Source of the DNA: Salegentibacter holothuriorum
GTDB lineage: Bacteria > Bacteroidota > Bacteroidia > Flavobacteriales > Flavobacteriaceae
DNA length: 64,000 nucleotides
NCBI RefSeq assembly: GCF_900168045.1
Contig: NZ_FUYY01000001.1
Span: 682,001-746,000 of the forward strand
Direction of reading: 5' to 3'
This document shows positions 54,918 through 63,737 of the stretch, piece after piece (the stretch's first letter is position 1; every line of letters begins with the position of its first letter). The position numbers and the translations under genes were made by a program. Under the pieces are notes generated by a model. It was not told where the DNA came from, made no database searches, and was given only the letters and a program-made list of their open reading frames with translations.

Positions 54918-56033
54918 ATGAAATTAAAAATAGCAGTTTTACCCGGAGATGGAATAGGTCCCGAAATAACACAACAATCAGTTAAAGTTTTAAAAGCAGT
55001 AGCAGATCGTTTTGATCATCAATTTGAATTTGAAGAAGCCCTGGTAGGTGCAGCAGCAATAGATTTACTGGACAATCCTTTACCTGAAGCTACATTGGAT
55101 TTATGTAAGAAATCTGATGCGGTGTTATTTGGGGCTATTGGCCACCCAAAATACGATAATAACCCAGATGCGAAAGTAAGACCAGAACAGGGTCTCTTGC
55201 AGCTTAGAAAAGGACTTGGTCTTTTTGCTAATATTAGACCCGTAAAAGCCTACGACAAACTTATTGAACAATCACCATTAAAAGCTGAGCGTATTGCCGG
55301 GGCGAATATGGTTATTTACCGGGAACTTACCGGTGGAATATATTTTGGAGATAAGTTTACTGCCGAAGATGGACAAAGCGCCACAGATGTTTGCTCTTAT
55401 TCTGTAGAAGAAATCTCCAGAATGGCACACCTGGCTTTTAAAGCTGCTCAACAACGCTCTAAAAAACTAACACTGGTAGATAAAGCTAACGTATTAGAAA
55501 CTTCAAGGTTATGGCGAAAAACGGTAACTAAAATTGGTGAAGAATATCCAGATGTAGCCTTAGATTTTCTTTTTATAGACAATGCGGCGATGCAAATGAT
55601 TCTAAACCCAACACAGTTTGACGTAATTCTTACCGAAAACATGTTTGGCGATATTCTATCTGATGAAGCCAGTGTTATTGGCGGAAGTATTGGCTTGTTA
55701 GCCTCCGCATCTGTAGGTAAAGAAAATGCAATGTTTGAACCCATTCACGGTTCTTATCCACAAGCAACGGGAAAAGGAATTGCTAATCCTGTAGCCTCCA
55801 TTTTATCGGCAGCAATGCTGTTAGAACATTTTGGATTGACAACTGAAGCTGAAGCCGTTAGAAAAGCGGTAGAACTTAGTATTAAACTAAATGTGTGCAC
55901 TATAGACATTAACAAAGACAACCATTATACCACAGAAAAAGTGGGTCATTTCCTGGAAGGGCTTATTAGTGAAGTTGATAATATTAGTATCAACAACGAA
56001 AACCTAAACCTGGGACAAATGACAATTATTTAA
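54918..56033 (+). CDS. leuB: 3-isopropylmalate dehydrogenase
   Basis: The 371-residue enzyme begins MKLKIAVLPGDGIGPEITQQ. It carries VIYRELTGGIYFGD (substrate Arg/Tyr), LVDKANVLETSRLWRKTV and the NAD-binding NMFGDILSDEASVIGGSIGL and MFEPIHGSYPQATGKGIANP. It oxidatively decarboxylates 3-isopropylmalate. It is last of the leu cluster, and a terminator follows at 56064. Confidence 0.97.
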   Translation: MKLKIAVLPGDGIGPEITQQSVKVLKAVADRFDHQFEFEEALVGAAAIDLLDNPLPEATLDLCKKSDAVLFGAIGHPKYDNNPDAKVRPEQGLLQLRKGLGLFANIRPVKAYDKLIEQSPLKAERIAGANMVIYRELTGGIYFGDKFTAEDGQSATDVCSYSVEEISRMAHLAFKAAQQRSKKLTLVDKANVLETSRLWRKTVTKIGEEYPDVALDFLFIDNAAMQMILNPTQFDVILTENMFGDILSDEASVIGGSIGLLASASVGKENAMFEPIHGSYPQATGKGIANPVASILSAAMLLEHFGLTTEAEAVRKAVELSIKLNVCTIDINKDNHYTTEKVGHFLEGLISEVDNISINNENLNLGQMTII

Positions 56034-56063
56034 GATTATTTTTCTTCATTCATTTATGTTTTG

Positions 56064-56102
56064 AACCCTTCGCATTTCGTGTGGTTTTGCGGGGGGTTTT
56101 TT
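56064..56102 (+). terminator. Terminator of the leu operon
   Basis: AACCCTTCGCA pairs with TGCGGGGGGTT, with two G-U pairs in the RNA, and is followed by a T-run. It lies 31 bases past the leuB stop codon. Confidence 0.85.
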
Positions 56103-56157
56103 AGTGATACCCACTTTGAAGGAGCTTTATTAAGCTTCTGCAAAGTGCTGTAGAACT

Positions 56158-56189
56158 ATCCCGACTTTTTAGTCGGGATCTTTTTAATC
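56158..56189 (+). terminator. Second hairpin with T-run after leuB
   Basis: Stem ATCCCGACT/AGTCGGGAT with a 4-base loop, then TCTTTTTAAT on the plus strand. It probably backs up the first terminator and insulates the convergent arg operon end. Confidence 0.75.
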
Positions 56190-56213
56190 TATACTCACAT
56201 AAAATCTGAAAAC

Positions 56214-57491
56214 TTAAACATCATCCTTTTTCCTTCTAATCTCTTCCAGTGCCAAATTATCCTTAGTTCCCAAATGTGAATGTTTCTTGCCTTCGGCAGC
56301 CTTATAAGTTCCATCTTGAACCTGACCTCCAATTACCTGGTAAGCTTCCCTAAAAGATTTCCCCTGCATCACCAAATCATTAATGCTATCTACCGTAAAC
56401 AGGTATTTATATTTTTCATCTTGCAAATCTATATCCTTAACTTTTATTAAAGCGATAGAATGAATAAAAACGTCAAGAATCTCCTTAATATTTTCAACTG
56501 CATAAACACTGTTTTCCTTAATCAATTGGTAATCTCTATGGTAACCGCTGGGAAGATTATTGGTTATTAAGATCATTTCATTGGCAATACTTTGTAGTTT
56601 ATTGCATTTTCCTCGAATCAATTCAAAAACATCAGGATTCTTCTTGTGCGGCATAATACTGGATCCCGTGGTAAGTTCATCTGGAAAAGTGATAAAATCA
56701 AAATTCTGACTCATATATAAGCAAATATCCATCGCGAAACGAGCTAAAGTATTTGCGACAGATGAAATATTAGCGGTCACGGTACGCTCACATTTTCCAC
56801 GTCCTAATTGTGCGGCCACTACATTATATTTCAAGGTTGAAAAACCTAATTCTTTAGTGGTAAACTCCCTGTCAATAGGAAACGAAGAGCCATAACCCGC
56901 CGCAGAACCTAACGGATTTTGATCTACAACTTTTAATCCGGCTTCCAATAAATAAAGATCGTCTATAAGCAATTCTGCGTAAGCTGAAAACCATAAACCA
57001 AAGCTTGAAGGCATTGCCACCTGTAAATGCGTATATCCGGGAAGCAGTTTTTCCTGATGTTTATCGGCAAGGTCAAGAAGAACATCTATCAATTCCTTCG
57101 TTTTTTCAGAAATTTCATTTAGATTTTCTTTAAAATACAGTTGCATAGCCACCAAAACCTGATCGTTCCTGGAGCGGGCAGTATGAATCTTCTTCCCGGT
57201 GTCTCCCAGTGCTTTTGTAAGTTCAAATTCAATTTTAGAATGTACATCCTCAAAATCTTCTTCAATCTCAAAAGTTCCACTTTCAAATTGCTGTTGGAGT
57301 TTATCTAATTCTACTTCTATAGCCCCCACTTCTTCTGAAGTCAGAATACCAACTTTCCCCAGCATTCTGGCGTGGGCTTTTGAAGCCTTTAAATCATATT
57401 CAACAAGATGCATATCCAGCTCCCGATCATTTCCAACCGTAAACCTTTCTATTTTTTTGTCTATTGCCAATCCTTTATCCCAGAGTCTCAT
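56214..57491 (-). CDS. argH: Argininosuccinate lyase
   Basis: The 425-residue protein has the fumarase/argininosuccinase signature GSSIMPHKKNPD, plus HTARSRNDQVLVAMQLY and GYTHLQVAMPSSFGLWF. It is slightly shorter than the E. coli enzyme (about 457), as in other Bacteroidota. It cleaves argininosuccinate to arginine and fumarate, the last step of the pathway. It is last in the arg operon, separated from argE by a dispersed repeat of about 80 bases. Confidence 0.95.
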   Translation of the reverse strand: MRLWDKGLAIDKKIERFTVGNDRELDMHLVEYDLKASKAHARMLGKVGILTSEEVGAIEVELDKLQQQFESGTFEIEEDFEDVHSKIEFELTKALGDTGKKIHTARSRNDQVLVAMQLYFKENLNEISEKTKELIDVLLDLADKHQEKLLPGYTHLQVAMPSSFGLWFSAYAELLIDDLYLLEAGLKVVDQNPLGSAAGYGSSFPIDREFTTKELGFSTLKYNVVAAQLGRGKCERTVTANISSVANTLARFAMDICLYMSQNFDFITFPDELTTGSSIMPHKKNPDVFELIRGKCNKLQSIANEMILITNNLPSGYHRDYQLIKENSVYAVENIKEILDVFIHSIALIKVKDIDLQDEKYKYLFTVDSINDLVMQGKSFREAYQVIGGQVQDGTYKAAEGKKHSHLGTKDNLALEEIRRKKDDV

Positions 57492-57524
57492 AGTTTTTAT
57501 TTCAAGTTAAAAATTAATTATAAA

Positions 57525-57604
57525 CGTCATTCTGAATTTATTTCAGAATCTAAGTTGTTATATACCCGGAACGTATTAGAAGCTGAAACAAGTTCAGCTT
57601 GACG
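57525..57604. repeat. Dispersed two-hairpin repeat between argE and argH
   Basis: CGTCATTCTGAATTTATTTC...AGAATCTAA and TTAGAAGCTGAAACAAGTTC...AGCTTGACG form the reverse orientation of the repeat at 54781. The outer ends pair. It fills most of the argE-argH gap. Confidence 0.8.
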
Positions 57605-57634
57605 CAAATTTTTCCATCAGTCTACTTATAGTCT

Positions 57635-58705
57635 TTATTTTTTTAATGCCTTTTCCAGCAATTTAATATACAGCTCAATCCCTTCTTCTATTTCCTTAAC
57701 ATAGATAAATTCATCTGCCGAATGTGATCTGGTAGAATCACCGGGGCCTAATTTTAAAGAAGGGCAGCTAAGCATAGCCTGGTCTGAGAGGGTTGGCGAA
57801 CCGTAAGTTTCCATTCCCAAAGCAATTCCAGCCTTGACCAATTCGTGATCTTTTGGAATAGATGATGAATTTAACCTAAGCGAACGCGCATTAATTTCAT
57901 CTACCGGTGCCTGATTTTGCAAAATTTCCTGAACATCTGCATTGGAATATGCATCATTTACACGAACATCTATCACCAGATCTACGTGTCCCGGCACTAC
58001 ATTATGCTGGCTGCCGGCATTGATTTGGGTTACCGTAAGTTTTACATTCCCCAATGCCTCAGATTGCTTCGGAAACTTAAATTCCTCAAACCATTTTAAA
58101 ACATCTGCAGTTTTATAAATCGAATTATCACCATTGGGATGTGCCGCGTGAGATGGAGTTCCTTTTACTTTAGCGTCAAAAACGACCAGACCTTTTTCAG
58201 CAATGGCAAGTTGCATTAAAGTAGGCTCCCCAACAATGGCAACATCAATTTTAGGGATTTTTGGCAACATACAGGCAATACCGTTTTTCCCATTTATTTC
58301 CTCTTCCCCTGTTCCCGCAAAAACTAAATTATATTGCAAGTCTTGAGCTTCATAAAACCAGGTAAATGTTGCAAGTAAAGAAACAAGACAACCACCGGCA
58401 TCATTACTACCCAAACCATATAATCTTCCGTCTTCAATTTTGGCTTCAAATGGATCTCTGGTATAGGCTGAATTCGGTTTTACCGTATCATGATGAGAAT
58501 TAAGCAACAAGCTCGGTTTAGCCGAATCAAAATTTTTATTGGTTGCCCAAACATTGTTTAAATGCCTGGAATAAGTGATCCCTTTAGCCTTAAACCAAGC
58601 TTCCAGCAATTCAGCAGTTTTATCTTCTTCCTTTGAAAATGATTGTGTCTCTATAAGTTTTTTTAGTAAGCCTAAGGCTTCTTGTTGTAATTCTTCGAGC
58701 TTCAT
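57635..58705 (-). CDS. argE: M20-family acyl-ornithine deacylase
   Basis: The 356-residue M20 peptidase-fold enzyme has LLLNSHHDTVKPN, the bridging metal motif GLGSNDAGG, and GTGEEEINGKNG with the general-base Glu. VNDAYSN marks the lid/dimerisation domain. In this operon it should remove the acetyl or succinyl group from acyl-citrulline or acyl-ornithine after ArgF'. Its 5' end overlaps the argB stop by one base. The substrate depends on the acyl group used by the pathway. Confidence 0.9.
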   Translation of the reverse strand: MKLEELQQEALGLLKKLIETQSFSKEEDKTAELLEAWFKAKGITYSRHLNNVWATNKNFDSAKPSLLLNSHHDTVKPNSAYTRDPFEAKIEDGRLYGLGSNDAGGCLVSLLATFTWFYEAQDLQYNLVFAGTGEEEINGKNGIACMLPKIPKIDVAIVGEPTLMQLAIAEKGLVVFDAKVKGTPSHAAHPNGDNSIYKTADVLKWFEEFKFPKQSEALGNVKLTVTQINAGSQHNVVPGHVDLVIDVRVNDAYSNADVQEILQNQAPVDEINARSLRLNSSSIPKDHELVKAGIALGMETYGSPTLSDQAMLSCPSLKLGPGDSTRSHSADEFIYVKEIEEGIELYIKLLEKALKK

Positions 58706-59484
58706 TAATTACTGATTTTAGTATAAACAGATTCCTTTTTTAATAATTTGAAATCACCCAAAAATATTTGCTTAACCCCATGCTCTAAAGCCTGGAAACA
58801 GTTATGCAGTTTGGGTAACATGCCATCACTTATTATTTTTTCTGCTAATAATTCCTCGTATTTCTCACGATCAATCTCCTCAATCACCGAATCGTCGTTT
58901 TGAGCATCGGCTAATACTCCTTTTTTCTCAAAACAGAAATAGAGTTCGGTTTCATAAATTGAGCTCATTGCCTGAGTAATTTCAGCGGCAACAGAATCTC
59001 CGTTTGTATTTAAAAGTACCCCTTCTTCAGTACAGGATATTGCCGAGAAAACAGGAGTTATATTTTGTTCTAAAATGGAATCAATAAAATTAGCGTTCAC
59101 CTTTTTCACATCACCAACAAATCCAAAATCAACCTCTTTAACGGGACGCTTTTCAGAAACAATACTCAATCCATCTGCTCCACAAAGTCCTACTGCGTTA
59201 TTCTCCAGAGCTTGTAATTTAGCAACAATATTTTTATTAATAAGACCTCCATAAACCATAGTGATCACTTTAATAGAATCAGCATCGGTAATTCTTCTTC
59301 CTTCAAACATTTGGGTTTTATATCCAAGTTTTCCGGCAATTTCAGTAGCCAGGTTTCCACCTCCGTGAACAAGAATTTTTGGTCCTTCTAAGGCAACAAA
59401 ATCCTTTAAGAACTCTGTGAATTTAGCTTCATTCTCAATAAGCTTTCCTCCAATTTTTACAACTTTTAAAACCTTGCTTTTCAT
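58705..59484 (-). CDS. argB: Acetylglutamate kinase
   Basis: The 259-residue amino-acid-kinase-fold protein has VVKIGGKLI, LVHGGGNLATEIAGKLGYKT and LNTNGDSVAAEITQAMSS. It phosphorylates N-acylglutamate. It is of the short type that lacks the arginine-sensing N-terminal helix, so feedback inhibition by arginine is not expected from the sequence. The acyl group (acetyl or succinyl) is not readable. Confidence 0.93.
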   Translation of the reverse strand: MKSKVLKVVKIGGKLIENEAKFTEFLKDFVALEGPKILVHGGGNLATEIAGKLGYKTQMFEGRRITDADSIKVITMVYGGLINKNIVAKLQALENNAVGLCGADGLSIVSEKRPVKEVDFGFVGDVKKVNANFIDSILEQNITPVFSAISCTEEGVLLNTNGDSVAAEITQAMSSIYETELYFCFEKKGVLADAQNDDSVIEEIDREKYEELLAEKIISDGMLPKLHNCFQALEHGVKQIFLGDFKLLKKESVYTKISN

Positions 59485-59521
59485 TTCTCTTTACTTTTGC
59501 AAGCTATAGCTCGCCTATTAG

Positions 59522-60496
59522 TTAAGCGTTTCCCTCTAAGTCTTTTGCTTTTACTTTTTCTTCTAAAATCCTTTTTAAAACGGCCTGTGCGGCAAAAGTT
59601 CTATTTCCCGCTTGTTGGATTACTACAGAATTTTCTGAATCTAAAACCTCATCGGCAATTACCATATTTCTTCTCACGGGCAGGCAATGCATCACTTTTG
59701 CATTATTGGTAAGCTTTAATTTTTCTGCAGAAAAAGTCCATTTTCGGTCTTCACTTAGTTTTTGCCCATAATTGTCATAACTACTCCAGTTCTTGACATA
59801 CACGAAATCAGCATCTTTTAAAGCCTCGTTTTGATCGTGAATAACAGGAACATTTTTAGTAATTTCTGGATTAAGATCATAACCTTCGGGATTAGTGATC
59901 ACAAAATCGGCATCAAGATTTTGTATAATTTCAGCAAAAGAATTTGGTACACTTTGCGGCAAAGCTTTAGGATGCGGTGCCCAGCTAAGTACAATTTTTG
60001 GTTTATCTTTCTTCTTTAATTCCGAGATAGTAATCGCATCGGCAAGTGCCTGAAGCGGGTGACCCGTAGCACTTTCAAGATTTACAACAGGTACCGAAGC
60101 GTATTTTTTAAAACTATTTAATACTGTCTCGGCCTCATCTTTTTCTTTGTCTTTTAAATCGGGAAACGCCCTCACCGCAATGATATCACAATACTGGGAT
60201 AAAACGGCTGCTGCTTCTTTAATATGTTCTGCTTTATCAGAATCCATTACCGCTCCATCTTCAAACTCCAGCTTCCAGCTATCACTACCGGCATTCATTA
60301 CCATAACATCCATACCCAGTAATTTTCCCGCTTTTTCAGTACTTAAGCGAGTTCGCAGGCTGGGATTAAAAAATAACATTCCCAGGGTTTTGCCTTTCCC
60401 TATTTCTAAAGTGGAGGTACCTTTTTTAAGTTCCAGCGCTTCAGTAACTAATTGCTGTAAATCTTCTATATCTGATAATTCTGTGTAATTCTTCAT
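59522..60496 (-). CDS. argF: Acyl-ornithine carbamoyltransferase (ArgF')
   Basis: I used the ATG at 60496 (MKNYTELSDI); eight codons upstream are unlikely. The 324-residue protein has the carbamoyl-phosphate loop FFNPSLRTRLST, DSWKLEFEDGAVMDSDKAEH, MHCLPVRRNMVIADEV and SWAPHPKALPQSVPNSFAE, all of the Bacteroidota N-acetyl/N-succinylornithine type rather than ornithine carbamoyltransferase. The residue that decides acyl specificity (Pro90 in the B. fragilis succinyl enzyme, Glu in the Xanthomonas acetyl enzyme, from memory) is Ala89 here, so the preferred substrate is open. A gap of about 280 bases with repeats separates it from argD. Confidence 0.9.
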   Translation of the reverse strand: MKNYTELSDIEDLQQLVTEALELKKGTSTLEIGKGKTLGMLFFNPSLRTRLSTEKAGKLLGMDVMVMNAGSDSWKLEFEDGAVMDSDKAEHIKEAAAVLSQYCDIIAVRAFPDLKDKEKDEAETVLNSFKKYASVPVVNLESATGHPLQALADAITISELKKKDKPKIVLSWAPHPKALPQSVPNSFAEIIQNLDADFVITNPEGYDLNPEITKNVPVIHDQNEALKDADFVYVKNWSSYDNYGQKLSEDRKWTFSAEKLKLTNNAKVMHCLPVRRNMVIADEVLDSENSVVIQQAGNRTFAAQAVLKRILEEKVKAKDLEGNA

Positions 60497-60540
60497 TTTG
60501 TTTGTTTTCTTTTGAAGCAATCTAAAAAGTTCTCAACCTT

Positions 60541-60640
60541 GTCATCCTGTACCAAAAGCTTTCGGGATTATTTTAGAGCTTGCCCCGGTTTTTGATTGGA
60601 GCTCTAACATATTAGAAACTGAAACAAGTTCAGCTTGACG
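60541..60640. repeat. Decayed dispersed repeat between argF' and argD
   Basis: GTCATCCTG...at the left and ATTAGAAACTGAAACAAGTT...CAGCTTGACG at the right match the ends of the two-hairpin repeat seen at 54781 and 57525, with a diverged middle. Confidence 0.6.
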
Positions 60641-60740
60641 ATTTTTTGAGAGAGTGCTTCTTTTAATATTTAAATTGATTAAAACTCGACTATTGCTCAA
60701 AACGCTTTTTTAATCAATACAGGAATTATTTTCATTTTTA

Positions 60741-60773
60741 AGACCGCCCAGGTTTTAAAAACCTGGGTGGTCT
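60741..60773. repeat. Dispersed 33-base palindrome, copy 2
   Basis: AGACCGCCCAGGTTT and AAACCTGGGTGGTCT face each other with a short A/T centre. Paired changes relative to the copy at 32817 keep the stem intact. It ends 4 bases before the argD stop codon, in the argD-argF' gap. Confidence 0.8.
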
Positions 60774-60777
60774 CCTC

Positions 60778-61905
60778 TTATTTTAAAGCAGTCCTCAAAG
60801 CTTTAAAAAGCGCATCGAAATGTTCTTTTTGAATGTTTAATGGAGGTAAAATTCTTAACAGTTTTTTATTTGCTGAAGCCCCGGTAAAAATTTGATGTTT
60901 ATACAACAAGTCTTTTCTTAACTGTGCAATCTCAAAATCGAATTCTAAACCAATCATCAAGCCTCTTCCTTTAATCTTTTTGATCTGCGGGATTTCGGCA
61001 GCTTTTTCTTTTACATATTCAAATAGTTCAGTAGCATTTTTTAAGAGATCTTCTTTTTCAATAACTTCCAGAACCGAAATTCCAGCGGCACAAGCCAGGT
61101 GATTACCCCCAAAAGTTGTTCCCAACATTCCAGGTTTTGCTTGAATAGCCTCATCTATTAAAACCCCACCAATCGGAAAACCATTGCCCATTCCTTTGGC
61201 AATAGAAATTATATCGGGGCGAATACCGTGTTTTTGATAGGCAAAAAAGTCTCCGGTTCGGCCATAACCAGACTGTACTTCGTCTGCAATTAAAACTGAA
61301 TGGTACTTTTTGCATAATTCAGCTGTTTTCTGATAAAACTCTGAAGAAGCTTCGTCCAGGCCACCAACTCCCTGTATCACTTCAAAAATAACGGCTGCAA
61401 CATCGCCTTTTTTTAACTCTTCCTCTAATGCTACGGTATCTTCAGGAGCAAGCTTTGTAGCTTTATGATTTTGATTAAAAGGCGCTTTAATATTCTCATT
61501 ATCTGTCACTGAAACCACTCCGGAAGTTCTTCCATGGAAAGCATTGTCAAAATAAATAACCCGATCTTTTCCGGTATAAAAAGAAGCTACTTTTAGCGCA
61601 TTTTCGTTGGCTTCGGCACCAGAATTACATAAAAACAAGTTGTAATCTTTTATGCCTGAAGCTTTTTCTAACTTATCGGCCAGCTCATTCTGTAAAGGAT
61701 TTTTAATCGAATTGGAATAAAAACCAAGTTGAGCCACTTGCTTAGAAATAGAATTTACATAAGCCGGGTGGGAATGGCCAATAGAAATTACCGCGTGGCC
61801 TCCATAAAGATCCAAATATTTATTTTCTTCCTTATCAAAAACATAAGCCCCCTTTCCCTTCACCGGGGTGATGTCGTAAAGCGGATAAACATCAAATAAT
61901 TGCAT
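60778..61905 (-). CDS. argD: Acyl-ornithine aminotransferase
   Basis: The 375-residue class III PLP aminotransferase has FCNSGAEANENALKVASFYTG, FHGRTSGVVSVT, LIADEVQSGYGRTG (with the PLP-binding Asp) and SIAKGMGNGFPIGG with the Schiff-base Lys, plus GTTFGGNHLACAAG. It uses glutamate to convert N-acylglutamate semialdehyde to N-acylornithine in arginine synthesis. Two bases separate it from proC. Confidence 0.95.
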   Translation of the reverse strand: MQLFDVYPLYDITPVKGKGAYVFDKEENKYLDLYGGHAVISIGHSHPAYVNSISKQVAQLGFYSNSIKNPLQNELADKLEKASGIKDYNLFLCNSGAEANENALKVASFYTGKDRVIYFDNAFHGRTSGVVSVTDNENIKAPFNQNHKATKLAPEDTVALEEELKKGDVAAVIFEVIQGVGGLDEASSEFYQKTAELCKKYHSVLIADEVQSGYGRTGDFFAYQKHGIRPDIISIAKGMGNGFPIGGVLIDEAIQAKPGMLGTTFGGNHLACAAGISVLEVIEKEDLLKNATELFEYVKEKAAEIPQIKKIKGRGLMIGLEFDFEIAQLRKDLLYKHQIFTGASANKKLLRILPPLNIQKEHFDALFKALRTALK

Positions 61906-61907
61906 AG

Positions 61908-62702
61908 TTAGTTGGTTGTTATAGTATTTATTTTTTTAAATGAAGACTGAATTCCTTTTATCAATGAAGAGCTCAAGCCATTATGTTCCATTTCGTTTAA
62001 GCCTTCTATTGTACAGCCTCTTGGTGTGGTTACCTTATCAATTTCCTCTTCGGGATGCTTGCCAGATTCTATTAGTAAACTGGAAGCTCCTAAACAGGTT
62101 TGCATCGCTAATTGCTGTGCATCTTTAGCATCAAACCCAAGTTGAACAGCTCCTTGCGTGGTTGCACGTATAAGTCGCATCCAAAAAGCAATTCCGCTGG
62201 CACAAATCACTGTAGCCGCCTGCATTTTGTTTTCCGGGATAATAATACTGGTTCCTAATCGATTAAATATTGCTTCTGCAATGGCAATTCGTTTCTTTCC
62301 TTTTTCGTTACTGCAAAGGCAGGTCATAGACTTACCAACGGCAATAGCGGTATTGGGCATAGCACGTACAATAAAATGTTCTTCCCCAAGCACAGCTTCC
62401 ATAGCAGCAATTTTAAATCCTGTTATGGTAGAAATAAGTACGTGTTTATCAGTAAGATCATCTTTTATCTCTTCCAGGATTCGCTCCATTTGTGTAGGCT
62501 GCACCGCAAAAATTAAAATATCTGAATGCTGTACCGCCTCTCTATTATCATCTGTCACTTTAACCTTCGCATATTCTTCATAATCCTTAATCTCTTCGGT
62601 TTTTCTTTTAGTTAGGTATAAAGTAGTAAAGGCATTATTTACAATGAGGCCTTTCGCGATGGAAAGCCCCAGATTCCCGGCTCCTATAATGGCTATTTTC
62701 AT
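61908..62702 (-). CDS. proC: Pyrroline-5-carboxylate reductase
   Basis: The ATG at 62702 (MKIAIIGAGNLGLSIAKGLI) opens directly into the Rossmann fold. The 24 codons upstream run over a palindromic repeat and are not coding. The 264-residue protein shows VRAMPNTAIAVGKSM, CASGIAFWMRLI and TTPRGCTIEGLNEME, the ProC C-terminal signature. It reduces pyrroline-5-carboxylate to proline. Its location inside the arg operon links proline and arginine synthesis, which share glutamate semialdehyde chemistry. Confidence 0.93.
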   Translation of the reverse strand: MKIAIIGAGNLGLSIAKGLIVNNAFTTLYLTKRKTEEIKDYEEYAKVKVTDDNREAVQHSDILIFAVQPTQMERILEEIKDDLTDKHVLISTITGFKIAAMEAVLGEEHFIVRAMPNTAIAVGKSMTCLCSNEKGKKRIAIAEAIFNRLGTSIIIPENKMQAATVICASGIAFWMRLIRATTQGAVQLGFDAKDAQQLAMQTCLGASSLLIESGKHPEEEIDKVTTPRGCTIEGLNEMEHNGLSSSLIKGIQSSFKKINTITTN

Positions 62703-62734
62703 ATTTTTGATTTTAGTTGGTTGTATTTTAAACC

Positions 62735-62767
62735 AGACCTCACCGGTTTTTAAAACCTGTGAGGTCT
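62735..62767. repeat. Dispersed 33-base palindrome, copy 3
   Basis: AGACCTCACCGGTTT and AAACCTGTGAGGTCT form a near-perfect palindrome with one mismatch. It lies in the argC-proC gap, upstream of the true proC start. Confidence 0.8.
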
Positions 62768-62774
62768 CATTCAA

Positions 62775-63737
62775 TTAAAAATAACTCGCCTTCAATTTTA
62801 ATCCTGAAGTCTCTTCAAAACCAAACATCAAATTCATATTCTCAACTGCCTGTCCTGAAGCTCCTTTCAGCAAATTATCAATAATACTGGTAATCAAAAG
62901 CTTATCACCAAATTTCTGCAATTTCAACAAGCATTTATTGGTATTCACTACTTGTTTTAGATGCAGCGCTTCCTCTACCACAAAGGTAAAAACCGAATCT
63001 TTATAAGCTTCAGCGTAAATTGCTTTTGCTTCTTCTAAACTTCCTTTAAACTTTGTATAAGCTGTAGCGTGAATTCCCCTGGAAAAATTTCCCCTATTCG
63101 GAATAAAATTTAATTCAGGCAGCTTATTATCCTGAAGCCTTTTTAGACTCTGTCCTATTTCATTTAAATGTTGATGTTCAAAAGCTTTATAACTGGAATA
63201 ATTATTATCCCTCCAGGAAAAGTGAGTGGTGGCAGAAAGTGAAGTTCCTGCTCCCGTTGCCCCGGTAACTGCATTAATATGAACATCATCTTGCAACAAC
63301 CCGGCTTTTGCAAGTGGTAAAACAGCTAAGCTAATGGCCGTGGCAAAACAACCTGGATTAGCAATGAAATTAGCTTTTTTAATCTTTTCCTTATTGAATT
63401 CAGGTAAGCCATAAACAAAGTTATGTTCGCCTTCCATTCTATAATCGGTACTTAAATCTATGATTTTGGTATTTTCTGAAAACTGATTTTCAGCAAGGAA
63501 TTTCACCGAATTTCCGTGTCCCAGGCATAGAAAAACCACATCTGTATTTTTATTGATCTCTCCGCTAAACTGCAGATCTGTTTCGCCAAGTAAATCCTGG
63601 TGTACTCCTGCAACCGGCTTTCCGGGCTGCGAGGTACTGTAAACAAAGTCCAGTTCAACCTCTGGGTGATTTATCAAAATCCTGATAAGTTCTCCTGCCG
63701 TATACCCGGCGCCACCTATTATTCCTGCTTTAATCAT
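62775..63737 (-). CDS. argC: N-acyl-gamma-glutamyl-phosphate reductase
   Basis: The 320-residue protein has GIIGGAGYTAGELIRILINHP (Rossmann), the active-site Cys in ANPGCFATAISLAVLPL and TGATGAGTSLS, plus NFSRGIHATAYTKF. It reduces N-acylglutamyl phosphate to the semialdehyde. It overlaps the end of argG by 4 bases, indicating translational coupling. It is of normal Bacteroidota length. Confidence 0.95.
   Translation of the reverse strand: MIKAGIIGGAGYTAGELIRILINHPEVELDFVYSTSQPGKPVAGVHQDLLGETDLQFSGEINKNTDVVFLCLGHGNSVKFLAENQFSENTKIIDLSTDYRMEGEHNFVYGLPEFNKEKIKKANFIANPGCFATAISLAVLPLAKAGLLQDDVHINAVTGATGAGTSLSATTHFSWRDNNYSSYKAFEHQHLNEIGQSLKRLQDNKLPELNFIPNRGNFSRGIHATAYTKFKGSLEEAKAIYAEAYKDSVFTFVVEEALHLKQVVNTNKCLLKLQKFGDKLLITSIIDNLLKGASGQAVENMNLMFGFEETSGLKLKASYF

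Noticed and set aside
59490-59712. TACTTTTG box and plus-strand open frame inside the arg operon
   Set aside because: The frame lies antisense to argB/argF' coding DNA, has no family features, and the box is a common 8-base match by chance.
62702-62774. Longer proC start at 62774
   Set aside because: The 24 extra codons run across the 33-base palindrome and do not resemble ProC; the Rossmann fold begins at the ATG at 62702.
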